Source of the DNA: Synaphobranchus kaupii
Lineage: Eukaryota; Chordata; Actinopteri; Anguilliformes; Synaphobranchidae
Assembly: GCA_029718625.1 (NCBI GenBank)
Contig: CM056376.1
Span: 125,079,674-125,143,673 of the forward strand
Length of the DNA: 64,000 nucleotides
Direction of reading: 5' to 3'
This document shows, one piece after another, positions 59,309-64,000 of this stretch; positions within the stretch are counted from its first letter, which is position 1; the number at the start of each line of letters is the position of its first letter. Under the pieces are notes generated by a model. It was not told the origin of the DNA. It saw only the letters and a list, made by a program, of their open reading frames with translations, and ran no database searches. The position numbers were made by a program, and so were the translations under genes.

Positions 59309-60257
59309 CTGGGGTGCATCCCAATATTCTTCACTCCTCACCTCCTTTCCTCCACTCCTCTCCTACACAGAAGTATGCAAAACTGCCAGTAGGTTTCAAG
59401 TACAAGTAGTTGCATGTGCAATATACAATATACCTGACATTGCAGTTTGTGTTGATACATTAATTCATATTTAATCATTAATATGTAATCAGCAACATTA
59501 GATTGGGACACAAAGATCCGGGGCATGGAGGAGAGGAGGTGGTAGTGGAGGAAAGGAGGATGCATTTTTAGGATGAACCCAGTAAAATGAATGGGAAATA
59601 TCAGACCTTTGAAGGCACAATTAAAGTTCCTGATGATATTTTTAAACTCGATTAACGGTCATCACGTTTCATATGAAAAGCAGATTATGAAAAGATGTTA
59701 AATTTTTCGGAAAATGTAATTAAAAAAATCATTTGACAAAACCTCTGGGCCAAAAAAATCATTGTTTCACAAACTGCTACACATAATGAATGCTATGATC
59801 ACAAAAAATTGGCCAATTAGGTTTTTTTTGGTTGTCAAATCAGCTTGGTTTTCTCCATTGATTTCAATGGGCAGAAAGTTATTTTGCGCTCAGCAAGCAT
59901 ACTTCCGGGTGCTTCACTGCCTGGCCCCTCCCACCCTCTCCAGTTCCTATATTTGCTCTATGGACGTGTGTCCCAATATTTGTCGCTCCTCTCCTCCTTT
60001 CCTCCACTCCCTCACAACCACTCGTCTCCTACCCGGAAGTATGCAAAACTGCCTGAACGTTTTGAGTACAAGTAATTGCATGCACAGTATACAATGTACT
60101 TGACATTGCGGTTTGCGTTGAGACATTAATCAATTTGTAACCATTTGTAATTAATATGTAGCCTAATCAGCAACATTAGGTTAGGACACAAAGATCGGTT
60201 TCCGGTGCACGGAGGAGAGGAGATGGTAGTAGTTTTGAGTATTGGGACACACCCCAG
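59309..60257. mobile_element. two tandem diverged copies of a foldback element
   Basis: Unit 1 (59309-59582) starts CTGGGGTGCATCCCAATA and ends GGATGAACCCAG. Unit 2 (about 59962-60257) starts GTGTGTCCCAATA and ends TATTGGGACACACCCCAG. Both share, in the same order, ctcctttcctccactcc, gaagtatgcaaaactgcc, atcagcaacatta, gggacacaaagatc or its variant, and ggaggagagga. The arms of each unit are mutually inverted (cctcctttcctcc with ggaggaaaggagg). About 380 bases of unrelated sequence separate them. Confidence 0.75.
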
Positions 60258-61484
60258 GTGTGCAGTAGCTCTGCTTGAGCAATGCATGCTGGGAAGAACT
60301 TCAACCCAAAATATGCTCACAGCCAGTTGAGGCATGTATTCATTCAAAGGTTTCCTATTTCAAGAAAAGTAAGTTTACATTAAAAAAAGTAGGTTTACAT
60401 TTAATGTGCTTCAGATTCTCCAGTCTATGTATCTTCAGAGGAATGTAATCAGTCTTTCAAACCTTATCTCCAAGGTGTCACTAAGAATCGTAATCTCAGA
60501 CGTTTTTTTAGAAATACAAGAAAAAGGCTTGTCAAGTTAATATTTTGATGCAAATTCAGGGAAGTGTCAACAATAGTCGCCTTGTTTATTGCATACTAAT
60601 AGACAATTTTTTGCACAACATGCAATTTATTCCTTTGCTCAATTAAAAAAAGTTGTATGCTCATTGTTGTCTATGGTAGGCCGTAAGGGCCTCAGGATGT
60701 ATAGACCAACAAAAAATGGCTGCTGCCGCAAATACCACTTTGGTGCAAGATGTTTTATTAGTGCTCAAAATCCAACCCATAAAGTGCAAAATGGTGAAAG
60801 TGAAATATGTGTGAAAATATTTCCTGTACAAAAATATATACACAAGAAGCACATCAAGAGGAGATGGAAGATGACCTGTAGGCCTGGCGGCAGCAGACAC
60901 GGGTGAGCCTCGAGCATCTGGGGAAGGACCTGGGGGATGAGCTCCAGCAGGTTTTTGCGGACTTTCCAGCCCTGTTTCAGCAGAGGCCTGGTCAGTGGGG
61001 TGCTGGAGCATTAAGTTAATCTTAAATGATCCCATACGGCAGCAGCCATACCGGGTTCCAGAACGCCTGGCTGAGGGTGGAGATCCAGACCATGAGGGAC
61101 TTCGGAGAGTGAGTAGAGCAGCCCCGTCGTCATCGTCCTGCTCTGGACAGCCTTATTTTACACTGTTTGGGTTAATGTAGTTCATAAATCCCAACAAGGA
61201 CATTTTCAAAGTAAAAATGGCAAGATACCCACATACACAATGTATGCACTATACTTCTTTTAAAACTTCATTCCTAAAAATATCAAGCTGCAATATCAAT
61301 ATCCCTGCAATATCAAGCTGATGCTAAATTACAACCAAGCTTTGAAGAATATGTTTCTCAGAAACAAAACAAGCCATATTACAGAGCAAGCCAGCCATGT
61401 TTTCATATTAGTTCAAGTAACTTGGCCCTGTGTTTCTTCAGCTTAACAGTACCCACTTTAGATTGGCTGGAAGAAGTGGCATCT
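60258..61484. other. gene-free stretch
   Basis: No coding exon recognised. A mixed-composition block at 60870-61150 gives overlapping frames on both strands without motifs. Confidence 0.4.
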
Positions 61485-62721
61485 TACAGTTTTTCTCAAT
61501 TGCTTACACACATTTTTTGAAAGCATACCTCATTTTCTCAAAACTCTAAACACAAATCCAAAAACCACACACACAAAATGCAAAACCCTACATATCTCCT
61601 GCAAAATGCTACTTTGCCTTCAAAACAATATTATGTCTCCTCAAAATGGTAGTTTGTGTTCAAATGACACACACAGACCATCATATGAGTAGACATTTCT
61701 AAGAACCATTGAACACTGATGTGCTGAATGGAAAACACTACTATGAATGGGAAAACACCAGTATGAAGGCCTTATCAGGAGCATTATGCCTTTTCATGTT
61801 CAGTGTTACTGTACGCTTACTCCTGTTGTAAAATATTACTGTATAATGTTTTTACTCAAATATAAAACAATACACAAATATACAGTAACAACAAAAATAT
61901 TTCTTTATTTTTTCCAAAAGTGCTGTAGCCTATACATCACAGCAAACACAACTGGATGTGTAAATGATTTGCACAGATCAAACAATAGAAAATAGGCCCA
62001 GTACAGTCAACAAAAAAAGAAAGAAAAATGTAAAATAAAAAAGGACAAAAAAACTAGGCTGCATCCTGTCTTCGGTTCCTGTCTGGCCACAGGACCTCAT
62101 CGACATCACAGGCTATGTTCTCTCTGGCCAAGCAGCGGGGGGAAGTATCGCCTAGTATGGCGAATCCAGCCCTGAAATGCCTCAGGAGCTATATCGCCAC
62201 ATGCCTCCTCCTCGTCCTCCTCTTCCTCCTCCTCGTCCTCCTCTTCCTCCTCCTCGTCCTCCTCTTACTCTCACTCCTCTGCTTCTCTGATCACCTCTCA
62301 CTTCAATGTTGCCATCCATTGTTCTCCAAACCAGGAGCTCACCTGTGGCCCTTATATTGCTCAAGCTTTCATTGGAAATTGCACAACGGCCTTGGAAATG
62401 GAAGTTTTGCCATTTGAATGGCAGTGTGTTCTGTCTGAACACAAGGAGATTTGGCATTGATGAAGAGTGTGCAAAATAGAGAGTATTGTGTGTAGTGTTT
62501 TGAAGAAAGTGTGATTTAGAATTGAAATCTGGGTCTAAAGCAGATAATTGTGTGTAGTGTTTTGAAGAAAGTGTGGATTAGAATTGAAATCTGGGTCTAC
62601 AGCAGGAAATGTGTTTATAGTTCAGCAGAATTGGTTTAGGGAGTTGGCACATGAGTTACAGGTTGTGGTCATTGTGTCATAAGTTCCAGTTTTTGTGTGT
62701 AAACAATTGAGAAAAACTGTA
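61485..62721 (-). mobile_element. transposon copy B, near-identical to 55045-56300
   Basis: Same ends (TACAGTTTTTCTCAATTGCT) and same order of internal sequence as copy A, with only scattered single-base differences and one 18-bp unit fewer (1237 against about 1256 bp). It is inserted alone, not in a relative. The flanking sequence differs from copy A, so it is a separate insertion and not a segmental duplication. Confidence 0.93.
62054..62457 (-). pseudogene. internally deleted transposase remnant, copy B
   Basis: Same N-terminal MDGNIEVRGDQR and C-terminal RRYFPRCLARENIACDVDE pieces as copy A, with the frame change between them and the stop at 62056-62054. Here the Gly/Arg repeat has no internal stop, so the N-terminal frame runs on to RGGGMWRYSS and then ends. 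The DDE domain is missing, so this copy depends on a transposase made elsewhere. Confidence 0.75.
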
Positions 62722-64000
62722 ATTGTGTGTGTCTACATGAGGATAGAGGGTACAAAAGCAACTGTTGGTAAGGAGTGAGGGTCCATGGTCATTGTAGTTC
62801 TACGGGAAACCTAGAAAAGCTCTTGGGCCTGTATACGTATTGGGTATGACCTGCCAAACTGTAACTTGGCAGGTGGCATATCTGCCATCCCAATATTTCT
62901 CAATTTATTGATGTCAAGATTTCATCTCTCCTTGCTTCTCAATTTTAATTCGGTCTTTTATATTTCACAGTAAGTGGGAAAAGTGTCTCCACATATTTAC
63001 ATAGATTGATGTAGCTTCACATGTGGTAATTGGATAATTGATTGAGATGAGGCATGTGGCATTAACAAGAGGTATGGGAAGACGCTATAGCGCCTCCTGG
63101 TGCTGGAAAGAGGGTATTAAAATCAGTACTTTCTATGTACATATGATTTACAGTATATTTGGACATTGGCGTGTAACCAATATAATATCCATAAAAACCC
63201 AAGACCTTGGATGTCTTTGAAAATAATTTGAGCATCAAAAATACCCTGAAAAAGTTAATATTTAGATAACTTTTTCCTAGCTTTACATCATTTAAATTTC
63301 TAAAACCGTACCGTGGGCAGTGATTTGTCCTCATAATCCACGGTTCATTAGAACTTAAAACAACATCCTGGAATCATGCTGAGAGAGGCACGCTTGAACG
63401 GGGGCAGATTAAAACGCTTGCAAATGTTTTCAGGAGGGGCCGTTAGCGCGTTGGTGCTTCCTTGAGCCGCTGAGAGCGGGGGCGGAAGGTGACCTCTCCT
63501 GGAGTCCTTTGTTACTTTTGGTGTATAGCCACTCTTTCCCGTCGACGTCTTGACCCATTTCCAGTTTTATAAATAGCCCTGGCCAAAGCACACAAGCTCA
63601 TGGAGTTCAGAGAAGAACGTTCGGCATCATTGGACACGCCTCTTATTGTTTTCATGTCCTGTCAGCTCCATTCTGACAGCTGATGGACGCAGCGTGATGA
63701 AATGTCTTTGAGTAACAGGTGGAAATCTAAACTTCAGAAGGAATTAGGAAGGACGGAGCCCAGGGAAAATGTAATTAATATTACAGCAAGAGGAAAGGAG
63801 TGATTGGCACCTGTCATGCAGTGTCCTTGGTAGCCCTTGATTCTGTCTCTATGCTTTCGGAGTGGACCCAGTGGATTTATGGTGCAAAGCACAAAATAAT
63901 CCATTCTATTAGTGTCCTGTCTGTAGCATCTGTTTTCCTAAGATTGTGCTTTTGTTCTGCTGAATATTTACAGCTGATCTGGCAGCATTGGGTAGCATCT
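62722..64000. other. gene-free stretch
   Basis: No coding exon recognised. The block 63360-63800 is less AT-rich and free of obvious repeats, so it is a candidate for conserved non-coding sequence, but nothing readable supports a function. Confidence 0.4.

Overview
The window looks like nuclear DNA of a ray-finned (teleost) fish. The evidence is AT-rich, repeat-laden, intron-split sequence with long dinucleotide microsatellites, Tc1/mariner, hAT-like, piggyBac-like and CACTA-like DNA transposon relics, L2-type LINE 3' ends, and a tRNA-derived SINE. The SINE's 3' tail (an 'agtcgctctggataagagcg' core followed by TGTAA repeats) is the type first described for eel UnaL2/UnaSINE1 and is widespread in teleosts. 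The exact species cannot be told from the sequence.

One protein gene can be read with confidence: an orthologue of NSUN7 (NOL1/NOP2/Sun RNA m5C methyltransferase family, member 7), on the minus strand from about 15.2 kb down to about 5.8 kb. Ten coding exons join in perfect phase (15232-14944, 13358-13303, 11694-11567, 10871-10719, 10036-9853, 8935-8728, 8311-8168, 7912-7811, 7491-7389, 6776-6656). They are followed by a Lys/Arg-rich exon (6340-6156), and an uncertain last exon lies near 5.8 kb. The motif VI site reads T-W-S where the family has T-C-S, so the nucleophilic cysteine appears to be missing. One intron is of the GC-AG class, and two successive 3' splice sites have TG microsatellites immediately upstream. 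A candidate promoter and 5' UTR exon lies near 17.1 kb. The introns carry a Tc1 relic, a mariner-type MITE and a TTAA-flanked foldback element.

From 0 to 5.7 kb there is no recognisable gene. The main object is a 1.04-kb array of about 38 copies of a 27-bp minisatellite, open in several frames.

From 17.5 to 64 kb there is no recognisable coding exon. This long stretch holds transposon relics: a 733-bp hAT-like foldback with a perfect 8-bp target duplication, two ACGTC-rich elements, a 1.9-kb GGGCCC-ended element, a piggyBac-like element, and a nested pair of related transposons near 55-57 kb with a near-identical second copy at 61.5-62.7 kb. It also contains microsatellites and one conspicuous CpG-rich block at 52.1-53.6 kb that may be a promoter or enhancer. 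In human the gene upstream of NSUN7, head-to-head, is RBM47 (recalled, not checked), so this stretch may hold its 5' regulatory region; that is inference only.
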